A stretch of DNA of 64,000 nucleotides. It comes from Butyrivibrio sp. VCD2006. Its GTDB lineage: Bacteria > Bacillota > Clostridia > Lachnospirales > Lachnospiraceae. Under the pieces are notes generated by a model that was not told the origin of the DNA, did no database searches, and was given only the letters and a program-made list of their open reading frames with translations. The position numbers were made by a program, and so were the translations under genes. Positions 27,717 to 37,856 of this stretch are shown here, piece after piece. Every line of letters starts with the position of its first letter. Positions within the stretch are counted from its first letter, which is position 1. The DNA lies in contig NZ_AUIX01000009.1 of assembly GCF_000423925.1 (NCBI RefSeq), positions 62,001 to 126,000 of the forward strand, written 5' to 3'.

Positions 27717-28319
27717 TTAGTTACTGCTATATTTTCTTATTCTAAGCGGAATGCTATGTTCTTTAGACAAGGAGAGGCACCTGTCTTTTTCTTCCTCCGG
27801 AAGAACGTCTACAATTGACCATTTGACATCTCCGATGACTTCACGGCATCTTTTGGTGAACTCAAGCATATTCTCAAAACCGTTTTTTAGCTGTGGTTTT
27901 GTCACATCCTCATACTCCTTTTTCGAAGGGGCATTAAGGCTGACAGAAACACTGTCAATGACCTTGGATAATTCGGGAACAATGTCACGTCCGTTTTCGG
28001 CTGAACCCTGTCCGTTAGTATTGAGCCTTGTTTTAAGGCCTTTTTCTTTCTTTGCATATGCAGCAGCATCAAGAAGAATATCAAGCTGGCAGGTGGGTTC
28101 ACCATACCCGCAAAAGACAAGCTCCTTATAGCCTGTAAAATCAAAGTTTTTAATTGCGGTAAGGACTTCTTCTCTGGACGGATTAATCTGATGCCACAAA
28201 GTTTTAGCATCGCCGACTCCATCCTTTACAAATCTGATACAGAATGTACACCGGCAGTTGCATTTGTTAGTTATATTGGCATATACAGAGTCCTTGTAAG
28301 TATAGATTATATCAGCCAT
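27717..28319 (-). CDS. TatD-associated radical SAM protein
   Basis: 200 residues. N-terminal NKCNCRCTFC gives the CX3CX2C iron-sulfur motif; GYGEPT is the GGE-like SAM motif. Length and sequence (YANITNKCNCRCTFCIR) match the family usually found fused to or beside TatD DNases. No tatD is in this window. Its ATG overlaps the end of the ECF gene by 8 bp, so it belongs to the minus-strand pyridoxal kinase operon. The reaction is not known. Confidence 0.85.
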   Translation of the reverse strand: MADIIYTYKDSVYANITNKCNCRCTFCIRFVKDGVGDAKTLWHQINPSREEVLTAIKNFDFTGYKELVFCGYGEPTCQLDILLDAAAYAKKEKGLKTRLNTNGQGSAENGRDIVPELSKVIDSVSVSLNAPSKKEYEDVTKPQLKNGFENMLEFTKRCREVIGDVKWSIVDVLPEEEKDRCLSLSKEHSIPLRIRKYSSN

Positions 28320-28833
28320 TTGCCACCTCCACTTTTGACTTGAAGCCTATTCTGTCGAGAGTTTGACCCAGAAGCAGGAAAAAGATCATACTGCCACCTG
28401 ATTGTACCAGACCGCCTGCCAAACCGGAAAGAAATGCTGCTTTTACACCAAACAATATAGCTTCAGCAATGAAATAGCCTGTATGTGAAATAAAATATGC
28501 TATTACAGGGGCAATCAAATTTCTTTTGTTTAGTATACCTGCTCCTTTGTTTGTAAAGGGAATTACCAGAAGTGCCTTGATAATGACGGTAGCCAGTGTC
28601 CATGCAGGTGCGGTCAGAAGATCCGCAATACCACCACCTATTGCACCTGCAGCCATTGCGTAGGGCATGGGTAAAATTGCAGCTGCAAGATATATAATCC
28701 CATCACCGAAGTGAACATATCCGCCATTTACCCCCACAGGAATATGTCCGATATATGCTGTGAATATGGTTATAAGTGCTGCTAATATTCCTGTTAGTGC
28801 CAAGTTGTAAATTTTACTGTCTCTTTTTTTCAT
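28312..28833 (-). CDS. ECF transporter S component, probably for a B6 vitamer
   Basis: About 173 residues with five or six membrane helices (LALTGILAALITIFTAY, IIYLAAAILPMPYAMAAGAI, AYFISHTGYFIAEAILFG, GLVQSGGSMIFFLLLGQ). Gly-rich turns and size match substrate-specific S components that plug into a shared EcfAAT module, not encoded here. The pyridoxamine kinase gene lies immediately upstream in the operon, which suggests pyridoxine/pyridoxal as substrate (inference). ATG 28833 follows GAGGAAAAAAGG; GTG 28848 opens the frame but overlaps that site. Confidence 0.8.
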   Translation of the reverse strand: MKKRDSKIYNLALTGILAALITIFTAYIGHIPVGVNGGYVHFGDGIIYLAAAILPMPYAMAAGAIGGGIADLLTAPAWTLATVIIKALLVIPFTNKGAGILNKRNLIAPVIAYFISHTGYFIAEAILFGVKAAFLSGLAGGLVQSGGSMIFFLLLGQTLDRIGFKSKVEVANG

Positions 28834-28854
28834 ACCTTTTTTCCTCACTTTCTT

Positions 28855-29685
28855 TTATTGCATAAGCAGTTTTAGGTTCTTTTCATATTCAACACCGGAA
28901 TTCGGTGAAGTATCCGCAGGTGTGTCTTTAACAGAAGCATAAATAAAACGACTTGCCGTATCAGCTGCATCAAAGGCATTTTTCCCCGAAATATATGCCC
29001 CCAAAAATACAGCAGCGAAAAGATCTCCGGTCCCTGAATAATGTAAGCCGTTGCTTCCGGAAGAAATGATCCTGCTTTCACCTTTTTCCAAAATGAAGTT
29101 TCCGACTTCACCGGCCTCTTTCATGGGAATGCCGGTAACTGCAATGGTTTTTCCTTGATCACCACCGACCAGCATGGATAGACGAAAAATATCGCGTGTT
29201 AATTCATCACCTCTTAGCCTCAGTACACTTTCAGGGCTATCGCCTGCAAGTAGTATCAGTTCTGTCAGATTTGGTGTGATGATATCCGCATCCTTAGTCA
29301 TTTCGCGTATGGTATGAAGCAGATCTACTGAGAAGTTTTTATAAGTTCTGCCATCATCCCCCATCACCGGATCTACAAGAACCGTAGTCTTTTCTGTTTT
29401 AAATTGCCGTATAAACTCTAAGGAGTTTATAGCCTGTTCTTTGCTCATCATGAATCCGGTAATTATTCCATCGAAGCATTCTCCCTGCTTTTTCCATTCC
29501 CTGGTGTATTCCGGTATGATTCCTGTAAGATCCTTGCTATAAAAGGAAGGATATCCCGTTTGAGCACTTAGCACGGCTGTGGGTATTGGACAACATTGAA
29601 TTCCCATTGCTGATAAAACAGTCATATCAGCGACTAATGAACACTTTCCAAATCCGGAAAGATCGTTTATTGCTGCAATTTTCAC
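28855..29685 (-). CDS. Pyridoxamine/pyridoxal kinase
   Basis: 276 residues, PfkB/ribokinase fold of the PdxK/PdxY type: AINDLSGFGKCSLVADMTVLS at the start, the vitamer-binding TGYPSF and GFMMS segments, DPVMGDDG and the anion-hole GTGDLFAAV near the end. Phosphorylates B6 vitamers to make PLP precursors in the cytosol. First gene of a minus-strand operon with the S component and radical SAM protein. PLP enzymes are unusually numerous in this window, but no direct link is shown. Confidence 0.9.
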   Translation of the reverse strand: MKIAAINDLSGFGKCSLVADMTVLSAMGIQCCPIPTAVLSAQTGYPSFYSKDLTGIIPEYTREWKKQGECFDGIITGFMMSKEQAINSLEFIRQFKTEKTTVLVDPVMGDDGRTYKNFSVDLLHTIREMTKDADIITPNLTELILLAGDSPESVLRLRGDELTRDIFRLSMLVGGDQGKTIAVTGIPMKEAGEVGNFILEKGESRIISSGSNGLHYSGTGDLFAAVFLGAYISGKNAFDAADTASRFIYASVKDTPADTSPNSGVEYEKNLKLLMQ

Positions 29686-29801
29686 GTTTACTTTACTCCT
29701 TTACTGCTTTGCTATGACAAAGAATATAAACCTACAATTGGTTCTATAAAAATAATCAGATTTAATAATTTTATTAATACCAGAATTTAATATGTCTATA
29801 C

Positions 29802-29846
29802 AAAGAAAAACCGGTACTATGAGATTTACCCATAATACCGGTTTTC
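29802..29846 (-). terminator. Terminator for the Rpn-nuclease gene
   Basis: On the minus strand AACCGGTA and TACCGGTT form a stem and are followed by TTTTTCTTT (plus-strand 29802-29810). A second hairpin, ATCGTAG/CTACGAT, lies nearer the gene at 29891-29910. Confidence 0.7.
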
Positions 29847-29939
29847 CTTAATGTGTTAGTCATATCATCACGAGATTTGATATTGAAGTTATCGTAGCGT
29901 AGCCTACGATATATCATATAGGATTATTGTAGCAAGATC

Positions 29940-30797
29940 CTATAAGTTGCCAAATTTATCAATATACTTTTTTAGTAAAGCATCTTTTTCAGCTAGAGCA
30001 GCATCCTTTTCTGCAATAGCATTATCTTTTTCTGCAATTGTAGAAGCCATTTTTTCTTCAGCATCTGTATAGCCGGCAGTATACTGAGAAGCAAGCATTT
30101 CTCGGTATCTGCGCTGACCTTCAAGTATTTCTTTTGCCTGATTATCGGTGTTTAGTTCAAGAATCAAATTACCCACCTCCTCTATAGCCGGATTGTTCTG
30201 AGCAAGATATTGAAATTTTTCCCAGGTATCCGCTTCAAAAAGCTTCGCCCAATAGACAAGATTATTGTCGATGTCTTTTTGGGTTGCGTTTCTTATGTGA
30301 TTCAATTGTAGCACTTTTATCCCGAAATTTTTAGTGTATAGGTGATGATTTCTTGTATTCAGAAGCAGATATTCTCTATAGAACTCCTGGTCATCAGGGA
30401 AAAGATTTTGATCCGTTATACAGATGTGGGTCGTAGGTTTTAGTTTTGAGTAATCATCTCCCATGCCAATAGAATCATAAGCCCTACATAGGTATAGCAA
30501 CGAACGCTTAATCCAGTATTTATCTGTGTATACCTGGAGCTCAATGTTTAAAATTTCGTTGTTGTTGAGAATGAGCTTAAGATCCATGACAGTTTCCTTG
30601 GCGGAATTGTTTAGTTCGATTGGGTTCATGACAATAATATCTCTGACACTCGAAGGATCTATCCCTTTCAGGGCACAGACAAGACCAAGCAGAGCAGTTT
30701 TTGATTTCTGCATAACATAGTGAAACATCAGATCGCTTTTTAAAGTATACTCAATAGTACCTGTTGCATCCTTATATGTGATTTTTTCGTTAGACAT
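29940..30797 (-). CDS. Rpn/PD-(D/E)XK nuclease family putative transposase
   Basis: About 285 residues from ATG 30797 (MSNEKITYKD), after AGGAG 13 nt upstream; the frame opens further at 30920 but that part looks untranslated. The nuclease core has DLMFHYVMQ, MDLKLILNNNEILNIELQVY with the D-(X)n-ExQ catalytic pattern, and RSLLYLCRAYDS. Such proteins are DNA endonucleases tied to recombination and are often called transposases although no terminal repeats are known. The C-terminus is a repeat IAEKDNAIAEKDAALAEKDA forming a coiled coil. Confidence 0.85.
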   Translation of the reverse strand: MSNEKITYKDATGTIEYTLKSDLMFHYVMQKSKTALLGLVCALKGIDPSSVRDIIVMNPIELNNSAKETVMDLKLILNNNEILNIELQVYTDKYWIKRSLLYLCRAYDSIGMGDDYSKLKPTTHICITDQNLFPDDQEFYREYLLLNTRNHHLYTKNFGIKVLQLNHIRNATQKDIDNNLVYWAKLFEADTWEKFQYLAQNNPAIEEVGNLILELNTDNQAKEILEGQRRYREMLASQYTAGYTDAEEKMASTIAEKDNAIAEKDAALAEKDALLKKYIDKFGNL

Positions 30798-30995
30798 AAA
30801 ATAGTTAAAACTCCTAAAAATATTTATTGTATTTCTTTTGCAAAAGATAATAGTGAAAATCAGATGAATGAAATTCATCTGGCACGTTTGAACAACGCGG
30901 GTTAAGAATACCATAGACAATTGTTAGTTTCAATGTAAGATAGTTTTAAGAGTTTATTAAGGTTTTCTTAAGGTGCTTCAATTTTGTAGCAGGGG

Positions 30996-31024
30996 TTGTG
31001 ACATTTGCGTATTTGCGGTACAAT
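30996..31024 (+). promoter_or_regulatory. Promoter of the lipoprotein gene
   Basis: TTGTGA (30996-31001), 17-bp spacer, TACAAT (31019-31024), about 32 bp before ATG 31056, which has its own TTAAGGAG. Confidence 0.6.
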
Positions 31025-31055
31025 GCATTTCATGTTTTTGTTTTAAGGAGTATTT

Positions 31056-31715
31056 ATGAAAAAAAGAATTTTGGCATTATGTGCAGTTGTTTCAATGAGC
31101 AGTATGCTCTTTGCATGTGGTAATCCCGCAAGTGGTTCGGCAGATTCAGCAAGCTCTACAGAAGCGCAGAGCGAGGCAGCTACTGAAGCTCAGGCTGAAG
31201 TAACTACTGAAGAACAGGTTGCCGCTTCAGAGGAAGAAAACCAGGCTGTGGAAGAGACTTCTACAGATGATAGCGCAGTAGAAGAAACAACAGTAAATGA
31301 AGATAATGCAATAGAAGCTGATGATGAATCCGGTGACACTGATGAAGAAATAGTTGTAGACTATTCTGTTTTCACTGATGCCAGCAAAGAAGAAGTTGAG
31401 GCATATGCACAGAAAATAGTTGATGCGACTATTGCTAAGGATTGGGACACTATCGGTGATATGATCGAGTATCCGATTGGCTCTGAGGAATTTGATAATC
31501 TTTGCAACAACAAGGAAGAATTTGTAGCTTATGCAAATGAAGTTGGGTTTGATGATGCACTTTTAGCAAAAATCGAATCATGGACTGTTTCTGATTTATG
31601 GGCAAATTATATGGGAGCAAGCATAGGTGATGGAGATATCTGGTTCAGAGATATAAATATTAATAATCCGGAATTCAAGATAGTTTCCTATCTTGGTTTG
31701 TATGAAGGTGAATAA
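31056..31715 (+). CDS. Lipoprotein of unknown function
   Basis: 219 residues. Signal peptide MKKRILALCAVVSMSS with lipobox LFAC at about 18-21, then an acidic Ser/Ala/Glu/Thr-rich linker (about 25-100) that would be disordered, then a helical domain with VDYSVFTDASKEEVEAYAQK and GDMIEYPI. I do not recognise the C-terminal domain. It is a single-gene unit with a promoter and terminator. It would be anchored on the outer face of the membrane. Confidence 0.8.
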   Translation: MKKRILALCAVVSMSSMLFACGNPASGSADSASSTEAQSEAATEAQAEVTTEEQVAASEEENQAVEETSTDDSAVEETTVNEDNAIEADDESGDTDEEIVVDYSVFTDASKEEVEAYAQKIVDATIAKDWDTIGDMIEYPIGSEEFDNLCNNKEEFVAYANEVGFDDALLAKIESWTVSDLWANYMGASIGDGDIWFRDININNPEFKIVSYLGLYEGE

Positions 31716-31725
31716 CAACTAATGG

Positions 31726-31769
31726 TAACGGAATCTTTTCCAATTTTGGAATGGTTCCGTTATTTTTTT
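31726..31769 (+). terminator. Terminator after the lipoprotein gene
   Basis: TAACGGAA (31726-31733) pairs with TTCCGTTA (31755-31762), inner CCA/TGG, then seven T. Confidence 0.85.
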
Positions 31770-31804
31770 ACGCAGATTAATGGAAATCATTGTAAAATAA
31801 ACTT

Positions 31805-33499
31805 ATGAAAAATAAAAAACAAACGAAAAAAAATATATCAATGGCCAGAATGGCAGTATATACTTCAGTCACATCATCGATACTGTTGGTATTGGTATGC
31901 ATATTGGTATCAGCACTTTTTTTCCAAAATCAGGCAATTAAAATTTATGAGGGGATGGAGACTTCTCTGACAAGGTCTGCACTTGTGGAGGTGGATAGAG
32001 AGGTACTTAACGATCTGATAATAAAAACCGCAGATGTAGTAAGTACTATTGAAGATCCTGTATCCATGAGAGAGGACGATGAGGCTGCTTATTTTGAAAA
32101 GTTCTCGGAGATTCAGAACAGTACTGAGTATAAGCAGTTATGGCAGAAACTGAATAATACAAGAAGAGCTACAATTTCCACTGCATACTGCGTATCGCTG
32201 ATTTATCCTGAAAAGGGCTACTGGGTGTATGTGATGGATGCCAGTGACTCCAATGTACAGAGATGCGGCGAACTTCTATTTGACGATTTCAGTGCGTATG
32301 TCGGACATCCCGGAATGGATTATATGGGCAATGTAACCATTTCCCAGAAATATGGAAGGGTAAGAACTGACGGGGTTGCAGTTTATACTGACGATGCAAA
32401 GGGGATATATTCCTATCTCACGGCAGACATTCCTATCAGCACTGCAGTCAAGAACGTCAGAACATTTTTGTTTCAAACATCTATAGTAGCCATGATCATC
32501 ACGGCAATTGTGTGCGTGGGAGTTTTTCTTGCTGTTAATAAAAATGCCGTAATGCCAATAGATGCGATGGCAGGCAAGGCTGAGGATTATGCAGGCATGT
32601 ATGAAGAGCGATTCGATTCTCATACAGGTACCGATATCTTTCAGGATACTTATAATGGCAATGTGAAGGAACTTATCAAGCTCTCTGAATCACTTCGAAG
32701 CATGGAGTTTGAGATGAACAGTTATCTCAAGGATATAGACAGACTTGCGGCGGAGAAGGCGAGAATCGGAACGGAGCTTGATATTGCAACTAAGATTCAG
32801 GAAGCAACTATTCCCAGGAACTTTGCTGATTTTGAAAAGTATCATCAGTTTGAAATCTATGGAGATTGCAAACCTGCAAAGGAAGTTGGTGGAGATTTCT
32901 ATGACTTCTTTATGATTGATGATGATCACTTATGTATCGTTATGGCGGATGTTTCCGGAAAAGGAATCCCTGCGGCTCTCTATATGATGGTTTCCAAGAT
33001 AGCAATCCAGACCAGAGCTGAGCAGGGTGGAACTCCGTCAGAGATTCTCCGCTATGTAAATGACAGGCTTTCAGCTAATAATTCTGTAGATATGTTTGTT
33101 ACTGTCTGGCTTGGAATACTTACTGTTTCCACGGGACATGTTATTGCAGCTAATGCAGGACATGAGTATCCGGCAGTATCGGATGAAAATGGAAATTATG
33201 AACTGCTGCATGATCCCCATGGATTTGTCTGCGGAGGACTTAGCGGACTTAAATTCAAGGATTATGAGTTTGATATTCCTAAAGGTGGAAGACTTTTCCT
33301 GTATACGGATGGTGTTCCGGAAAATCAGAATAAGGCTGAGGAGTTCTATGGCACCGATCGAATGATCGAAGCTCTTAACGAATGCAAAGAAATGGAAACC
33401 AAGGCTACGGTTGAGCATATGTACAGCTCACTGGCTGAATTTGCAAATGGTGCGGATCAGTTTGACGATACAACAATGCTAAACATTTGGTATAAGTAA
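31805..33499 (+). CDS. Membrane-bound SpoIIE/RsbU-type PP2C phosphatase
   Basis: 564 residues. N-terminal helix (about 17-40), an extracellular sensor region (about 41-215), a second helix (about 222-243), a HAMP-like linker and coiled coil (IGTELDIATKIQEATIPR), then the PP2C-SpoIIE domain with EVGGDFYDFF, ADVSGKGIPAALYMM, ANAGHEYPAV and LYTDGVPENQ. Likely dephosphorylates an anti-sigma-factor antagonist in answer to an outside signal. No anti-sigma or antagonist gene is adjacent. No Shine-Dalgarno is seen before ATG 31805. Confidence 0.9.
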   Translation: MKNKKQTKKNISMARMAVYTSVTSSILLVLVCILVSALFFQNQAIKIYEGMETSLTRSALVEVDREVLNDLIIKTADVVSTIEDPVSMREDDEAAYFEKFSEIQNSTEYKQLWQKLNNTRRATISTAYCVSLIYPEKGYWVYVMDASDSNVQRCGELLFDDFSAYVGHPGMDYMGNVTISQKYGRVRTDGVAVYTDDAKGIYSYLTADIPISTAVKNVRTFLFQTSIVAMIITAIVCVGVFLAVNKNAVMPIDAMAGKAEDYAGMYEERFDSHTGTDIFQDTYNGNVKELIKLSESLRSMEFEMNSYLKDIDRLAAEKARIGTELDIATKIQEATIPRNFADFEKYHQFEIYGDCKPAKEVGGDFYDFFMIDDDHLCIVMADVSGKGIPAALYMMVSKIAIQTRAEQGGTPSEILRYVNDRLSANNSVDMFVTVWLGILTVSTGHVIAANAGHEYPAVSDENGNYELLHDPHGFVCGGLSGLKFKDYEFDIPKGGRLFLYTDGVPENQNKAEEFYGTDRMIEALNECKEMETKATVEHMYSSLAEFANGADQFDDTTMLNIWYK

Positions 33500-33523
33500 A
33501 ATTCATTTGAGGAGTGGACAAAA

Positions 33524-34597
33524 ATGCAGGATAAGCTCATCGATCTTCAGCACATCACAAAATCTTACGGTAGTTCAACTATACTCGACGATCTTAATCT
33601 TTACATCAGAGAAAATGAATTCTTAACGCTCCTTGGACCTTCCGGTTGTGGTAAAACCACGACTCTCAGGATAATTGGAGGTTTCGAGACACCTGACTCG
33701 GGATCTGTTATGTTCCAGGGAAAGGACATCACATCACTTCCTGCAAATAAGAGGGAGGTTAATACTGTTTTCCAGAAATATGCCCTTTTCCCGCACATGA
33801 CTATTGCCGAAAATATCGCGTTCGGTCTGAAAATAAAGAAGAAATCCCAGTCATATATAAAGGATAAGATTAAATATGCACTAAAGCTTGTAAATATGGA
33901 TGGCTTTGAAGAGAGAATGCCGGATTCTCTCTCGGGAGGACAGCAGCAGAGAATAGCAATAGCAAGAGCTATCGTAAACGAGCCCAAAATCCTTTTGCTG
34001 GATGAGCCTTTGGGAGCTTTGGATCTTAAGCTTCGTCAGGACATGCAGTATGAGCTTATAAGACTAAAGAACGAGCTGGGAATTACCTTCATTTATGTAA
34101 CACACGATCAGGAAGAGGCACTTACCATGTCTGATACCATCGTTGTCATGAATCAGGGTTATATACAGCAGATAGGAACACCTACAGATATCTATAACGA
34201 GCCTCAGAACACCTTTGTGGCTGACTTTATAGGTGACTCCAATATCCTTTCCGGAATCATGATAAGGGATAAGCTTGTGGAGATACTTGGAGCCAAATTT
34301 GACTGCGTTGATACAGGGTTTGGTGAAAACAATCCTGTAGATGTGGTAATAAGACCTGAGGATATTGATCTTATTGAGCCTGAAAATGGGACCATCGAGG
34401 GAATTGTTACCGATGTTATCTTTAAAGGCGTTCACTATGAAATGTGTGTAATGGCAAGAGGCTTTGAATTTGTTGTACATTCAACGGATTGCTTTGCTGT
34501 GGACTCAAGAGTTGGAATACATGTAGATCCCTTTGATATTCAGATCATGCACAAAGCTGAGTATGATGATGAGAAAGCGGTGGAAATAAATGAGTGA
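33524..34597 (+). CDS. potA: Spermidine/putrescine import ATP-binding protein
   Basis: 357 residues. Walker [13 protein letters not shown]-loop [12 protein letters not shown], signature [14 protein letters not shown], Walker [13 protein letters not shown], followed by a C-terminal TOBE domain (~275-350). The order PotA-PotB-PotC-PotD that follows and the sequence itself support polyamine uptake. Start after GAGGAGTGG; its end overlaps potB by 8 bp. Confidence 0.93.
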   Translation: MQDKLIDLQHITKSYGSSTILDDLNLYIRENEFLTLLGPSGCGKTTTLRIIGGFETPDSGSVMFQGKDITSLPANKREVNTVFQKYALFPHMTIAENIAFGLKIKKKSQSYIKDKIKYALKLVNMDGFEERMPDSLSGGQQQRIAIARAIVNEPKILLLDEPLGALDLKLRQDMQYELIRLKNELGITFIYVTHDQEEALTMSDTIVVMNQGYIQQIGTPTDIYNEPQNTFVADFIGDSNILSGIMIRDKLVEILGAKFDCVDTGFGENNPVDVVIRPEDIDLIEPENGTIEGIVTDVIFKGVHYEMCVMARGFEFVVHSTDCFAVDSRVGIHVDPFDIQIMHKAEYDDEKAVEINE

Positions 34598-35402
34598 TAA
34601 GCGTGTAAAACTTCTTGCCTCGCCCTACATCCTGTGGAGTGCAGGTTTTATAATAATTCCTTTATGTCTTGTGATTTACTATGCTTTTACAGATGCGTCG
34701 GGAGCATTCTCTTTTGACAATGTGGCTGACATTATTTCCTATGTGAATATTAAGGCACTGTTACTTTCTATGGCATTTTCATTAGTGTCGACGCTGATAT
34801 GCCTTCTTATTGCATACCCGCTGGCGCTGATACTCTCATCGACAGTAAGCAGCAACTCATCAATTTTGTCCCTTTTATTTATCCTTCCCATGTGGATGAA
34901 TTCTCTGCTTCGCACATATGCATGGCAGAATATCCTTGAAAGAAAAGGAGTAATAAACGGGATTTTGTCAGCGCTAAGTCTACCGCCTATTTATATCATC
35001 AACAAACCACCGGCTATTCTTTTGGGAATGGTTTATGATTTTTTGCCCTTTATGATTCTTCCTGTTTATAATTCTGTTTCAAGAATTGATAAGGATCTTA
35101 TCAATGCGGCCAGGGATCTTGGCGCAGGCTATAAGGAGATATTTTTCAGAGTTATCTGGCCATTAAGCCTTCCAGGTGTTATTTCCGGAATTACAATGGT
35201 ATTCGTCCCCAGTCTTACTACCTTCGTCATCTCGGACGTATTGGGAGGAGGAAAAATACTTCTTATCGGTAATGTAATAGAGCAGCTATTTACTCAGGAT
35301 TCTGATTGGAATGCCGGAGCGGGACTCTCTGTGGTGCTGATGGTATTTATTGTAATCAGCATGATAATCACTTCGAATTATGACAGGGAGGATATCAAAT
35401 GA
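34590..35402 (+). CDS. potB: Spermidine/putrescine permease PotB
   Basis: 270 residues, six membrane helices, with the EAA loop [25 protein letters not shown] that contacts PotA. Begins [17 protein letters not shown], typical of PotB. Overlaps potA by 8 bp and potC by 4 bp, indicating one translationally coupled operon. Confidence 0.93.
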   Translation: MSDKRVKLLASPYILWSAGFIIIPLCLVIYYAFTDASGAFSFDNVADIISYVNIKALLLSMAFSLVSTLICLLIAYPLALILSSTVSSNSSILSLLFILPMWMNSLLRTYAWQNILERKGVINGILSALSLPPIYIINKPPAILLGMVYDFLPFMILPVYNSVSRIDKDLINAARDLGAGYKEIFFRVIWPLSLPGVISGITMVFVPSLTTFVISDVLGGGKILLIGNVIEQLFTQDSDWNAGAGLSVVLMVFIVISMIITSNYDREDIK

Positions 35403-36235
35403 AGAAAAGACTTGGAAATTTTTATCTGACTTTGGTTTTGATATTCATGTATGCCCCTATAGCGACCCTGATGATATTATCATTTAATTCCAGTAAATCT
35501 CGTTCTCATTTTGGAGGCTTTACTCTTAACTGGTATATAGGGCTTTTTCAAAATGAAGAAGTAATAAGTGCCTTCAGGACTACGATTATACTGGCCTTTC
35601 TCTCTGCATTTATTGCCACGATACTTGGAACAGCGGCATGTACAGGTATGCTGTTTATGAAAAAAAGAAGCAGAAGCATAATAATGGGAGTAACCAATAT
35701 CCCAATGCTAAATGCTGATATTGTTACAGGTGTAAGCCTTATGCTTCTGTTTATAGCAGCAAGAGCCACAATGGGCTTCACAACAGTACTTTTATCACAC
35801 ATAACCTTCAATATTCCTTATGTAATCCTGTCGGTTATGCCAAGGTACAGAGAACTAAAAATCAGCACTTATGAGGCCGCTCTGGATCTCGGAGCAACGC
35901 CTGTATATGCATTTTTCAAGGTAATAGTTCCGGATCTTATGGGTGCCATCCTTTCAGGATTCCTTATGAGCTTTACCATGTCTCTTGATGATTTTATCAT
36001 TACTCATTTCACCCAGGGACCGGGATTTGATACACTTTCAACCAAGATTTATTCTGAAGTGAAAAAAGGAGTCAATCCCGAAATATATGCGCTTTCGACT
36101 ATCATGTTCCTGACTATCCTGATTCTGCTTTTCATGGTAAATTACAGACCCGGAACCAGGAGGCCTGAAGGACAGATTAAGGTAAGGACAAGGAAGCAGG
36201 TAGTAGTAAGTTCAGGAAGGGGAGGGGCTCTATGA
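35399..36235 (+). CDS. potC: Spermidine/putrescine permease PotC
   Basis: 278 residues with six membrane helices and the EAA-type loop YEAALDLGATPVYAFFKVIV. The segment SFTMSLDDFIITHF is characteristic of PotC. Overlaps potB and potD by 4 bp each. Confidence 0.93.
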   Translation: MKKRLGNFYLTLVLIFMYAPIATLMILSFNSSKSRSHFGGFTLNWYIGLFQNEEVISAFRTTIILAFLSAFIATILGTAACTGMLFMKKRSRSIIMGVTNIPMLNADIVTGVSLMLLFIAARATMGFTTVLLSHITFNIPYVILSVMPRYRELKISTYEAALDLGATPVYAFFKVIVPDLMGAILSGFLMSFTMSLDDFIITHFTQGPGFDTLSTKIYSEVKKGVNPEIYALSTIMFLTILILLFMVNYRPGTRRPEGQIKVRTRKQVVVSSGRGGAL

Positions 36236-37293
36236 AAAAGCAGTTATTATTTTTGAGTCTCTTTTTAATCACATCAGCTTTGTCCGGCTGTGCAGGTAAT
36301 GAAGCTTCAAAGAACAATGATGATAATGTTGTTTATGTGTACAACTGGGGCGAATATATAGATCCTGAGATTCTCACAATGTTTACCGAAGAAACCGGGA
36401 TAGAAGTAGTATATGATGAATATGAGACCAATGAGATAATGTATCCGAAAATAAAAGCGGGTGCTGTGAATTATGATGTGGTCTGCCCTTCCGACTATAT
36501 GATCAAGAAAATGATCGATAACGATCTTTTGCAGGAAATCAATTTTGACAATGTTCCGAACTATGGGAATATAGGGGACGAATACTGGGAGATGGCCAGG
36601 GATTACGATCCGGAAAATCAATATGCCGTGCCCTATGTCTGGGGAACCGTAGGTATTCTTTACAACAAGACCATGGTCAAAGAAAAAGTTGATTCCTGGA
36701 GTATACTCTGGGATCCAAAGTATAAAGACGAGATTTTGATGCAGGATTCGATAAGAGATGCTTTCATGGTGGCAGAAAAATATCTTGGATATTCCATGAA
36801 CACCATCGACGAAGATGAGCTTCAGGCATCGAAAGAGCTTTTGCAGCAGCAAAAACCTTTGGTGCAGGCTTATGTTATAGATCAGGTCCGTGATAAGATG
36901 ATAGGTAACGAGGCAGCTCTTGGAGTTATTTATTCCGGAGAAGCCATTTTTACACAGCGTGAAAATCCGGATCTGGAGTACGTGATTCCAAAAGAGGGTA
37001 CGGCTCTATGGATGGATTCCTGGGTGATTCCTAAGGGCGCACCGCATAAGGAAAATGCCGAGAAGTTCATAAATTATCTTTGCCGCCCTGATATAGCATA
37101 TCTTAATTTTGACTATATAACCTACTCAACGCCCAATATTCCGGCCAGAGATTACATTGAGGATGAGGATATCAGAAATTCACCGATTGCTTTTCCTGAT
37201 CTGTCTAAATATAATCTGGAGGTTCAGGTAAGTCTTGGAGAGAAAGTTGACAGACATCTGAGCGATCTGTGGAGAGAAGTGAAGTCTTACTAG
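36232..37293 (+). CDS. potD: Spermidine/putrescine-binding lipoprotein PotD
   Basis: 353 residues. Signal peptide with lipobox LSGC, then VYVYNWGEYIDPEILTMF, the PotD/PotF start. Captures polyamines outside the cell for PotABC. Preceded by GGAAGGGGAGG. A terminator follows at 37322. Confidence 0.93.
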   Translation: MKKQLLFLSLFLITSALSGCAGNEASKNNDDNVVYVYNWGEYIDPEILTMFTEETGIEVVYDEYETNEIMYPKIKAGAVNYDVVCPSDYMIKKMIDNDLLQEINFDNVPNYGNIGDEYWEMARDYDPENQYAVPYVWGTVGILYNKTMVKEKVDSWSILWDPKYKDEILMQDSIRDAFMVAEKYLGYSMNTIDEDELQASKELLQQQKPLVQAYVIDQVRDKMIGNEAALGVIYSGEAIFTQRENPDLEYVIPKEGTALWMDSWVIPKGAPHKENAEKFINYLCRPDIAYLNFDYITYSTPNIPARDYIEDEDIRNSPIAFPDLSKYNLEVQVSLGEKVDRHLSDLWREVKSY

Positions 37294-37321
37294 ACATAAC
37301 AAAATATCAGATTAATTTTAA

Positions 37322-37366
37322 AAGGCTATAAACGCAGATACTTGCGATTTATAGCCTTGATTTTTT
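37322..37366. terminator. Terminator after potD
   Basis: AAGGCTATAAA (37322-37332) pairs with TTTATAGCCTT (37348-37358), then GATTTTTT. It lies between potD and the convergent rrf2 gene. Confidence 0.85.
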
Positions 37367-37391
37367 GAAACGTATGGCTGACCTTTTTGCA

Positions 37392-37787
37392 TTAAAGCAG
37401 GTCACTTATTTTTTTATTATAGAAAAAGTCTTTTTCTATTTCATAGAATTCCTTCCACATAGATACGGTCTTACATTTATCTATGCGGGGGCATTCCTCT
37501 GCATTTTCTTCAAGACAAACAACCGGTGCAAAGGTTCCTTCCATAAGATCTATAACTTCACCTACGGAGTATTCTGAAGGTTCTCTGAGAAGCTTATATC
37601 CGCCATGCTTTCCGCTGGCACCGACGATGAGTCCTCCTTTTACCATTTCCTTTGCGATGATCTCAAGATACTTCTTTGAGATATCCTGTCTCTCTGCAAT
37701 ATCCTTAAGAGGTATATATTCTGAACTATCCTGTTGTGCAAGGTCTATCATTACTCTAAGTGCGTAACGTCCCTTTGTAGAAAACAT
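37392..37787 (-). CDS. Rrf2/IscR/CymR-family regulator
   Basis: 131 residues. Winged helix-turn-helix start MFSTKGRYALRVMIDLA, then ISKKYLEIIAKEMVKGG and the wing SGKHGGYKL. Three cysteines (CLEENAEECPRIDKC) match the 2Fe-2S ligand region of IscR-type members; CymR of Bacillus, the cysteine regulator, lacks them. It is divergent from metY, so control of the sulfur amino-acid genes is likely (inference). Two inverted repeats in the shared promoter region are candidate operators. Confidence 0.9.
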   Translation of the reverse strand: MFSTKGRYALRVMIDLAQQDSSEYIPLKDIAERQDISKKYLEIIAKEMVKGGLIVGASGKHGGYKLLREPSEYSVGEVIDLMEGTFAPVVCLEENAEECPRIDKCKTVSMWKEFYEIEKDFFYNKKISDLL

Positions 37788-37856
37788 TATAATTCTCCTT
37801 TTTTATTATTTTTATGACTGATTATTAGTGCACAGAAATCTAAAAATAGTATAGCA

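Noticed and set aside
30798..30920. N-terminal extension of the Rpn-type nuclease
   Set aside because: The 41 extra residues are unlike the family, and ATG 30797 begins the recognisable domain.
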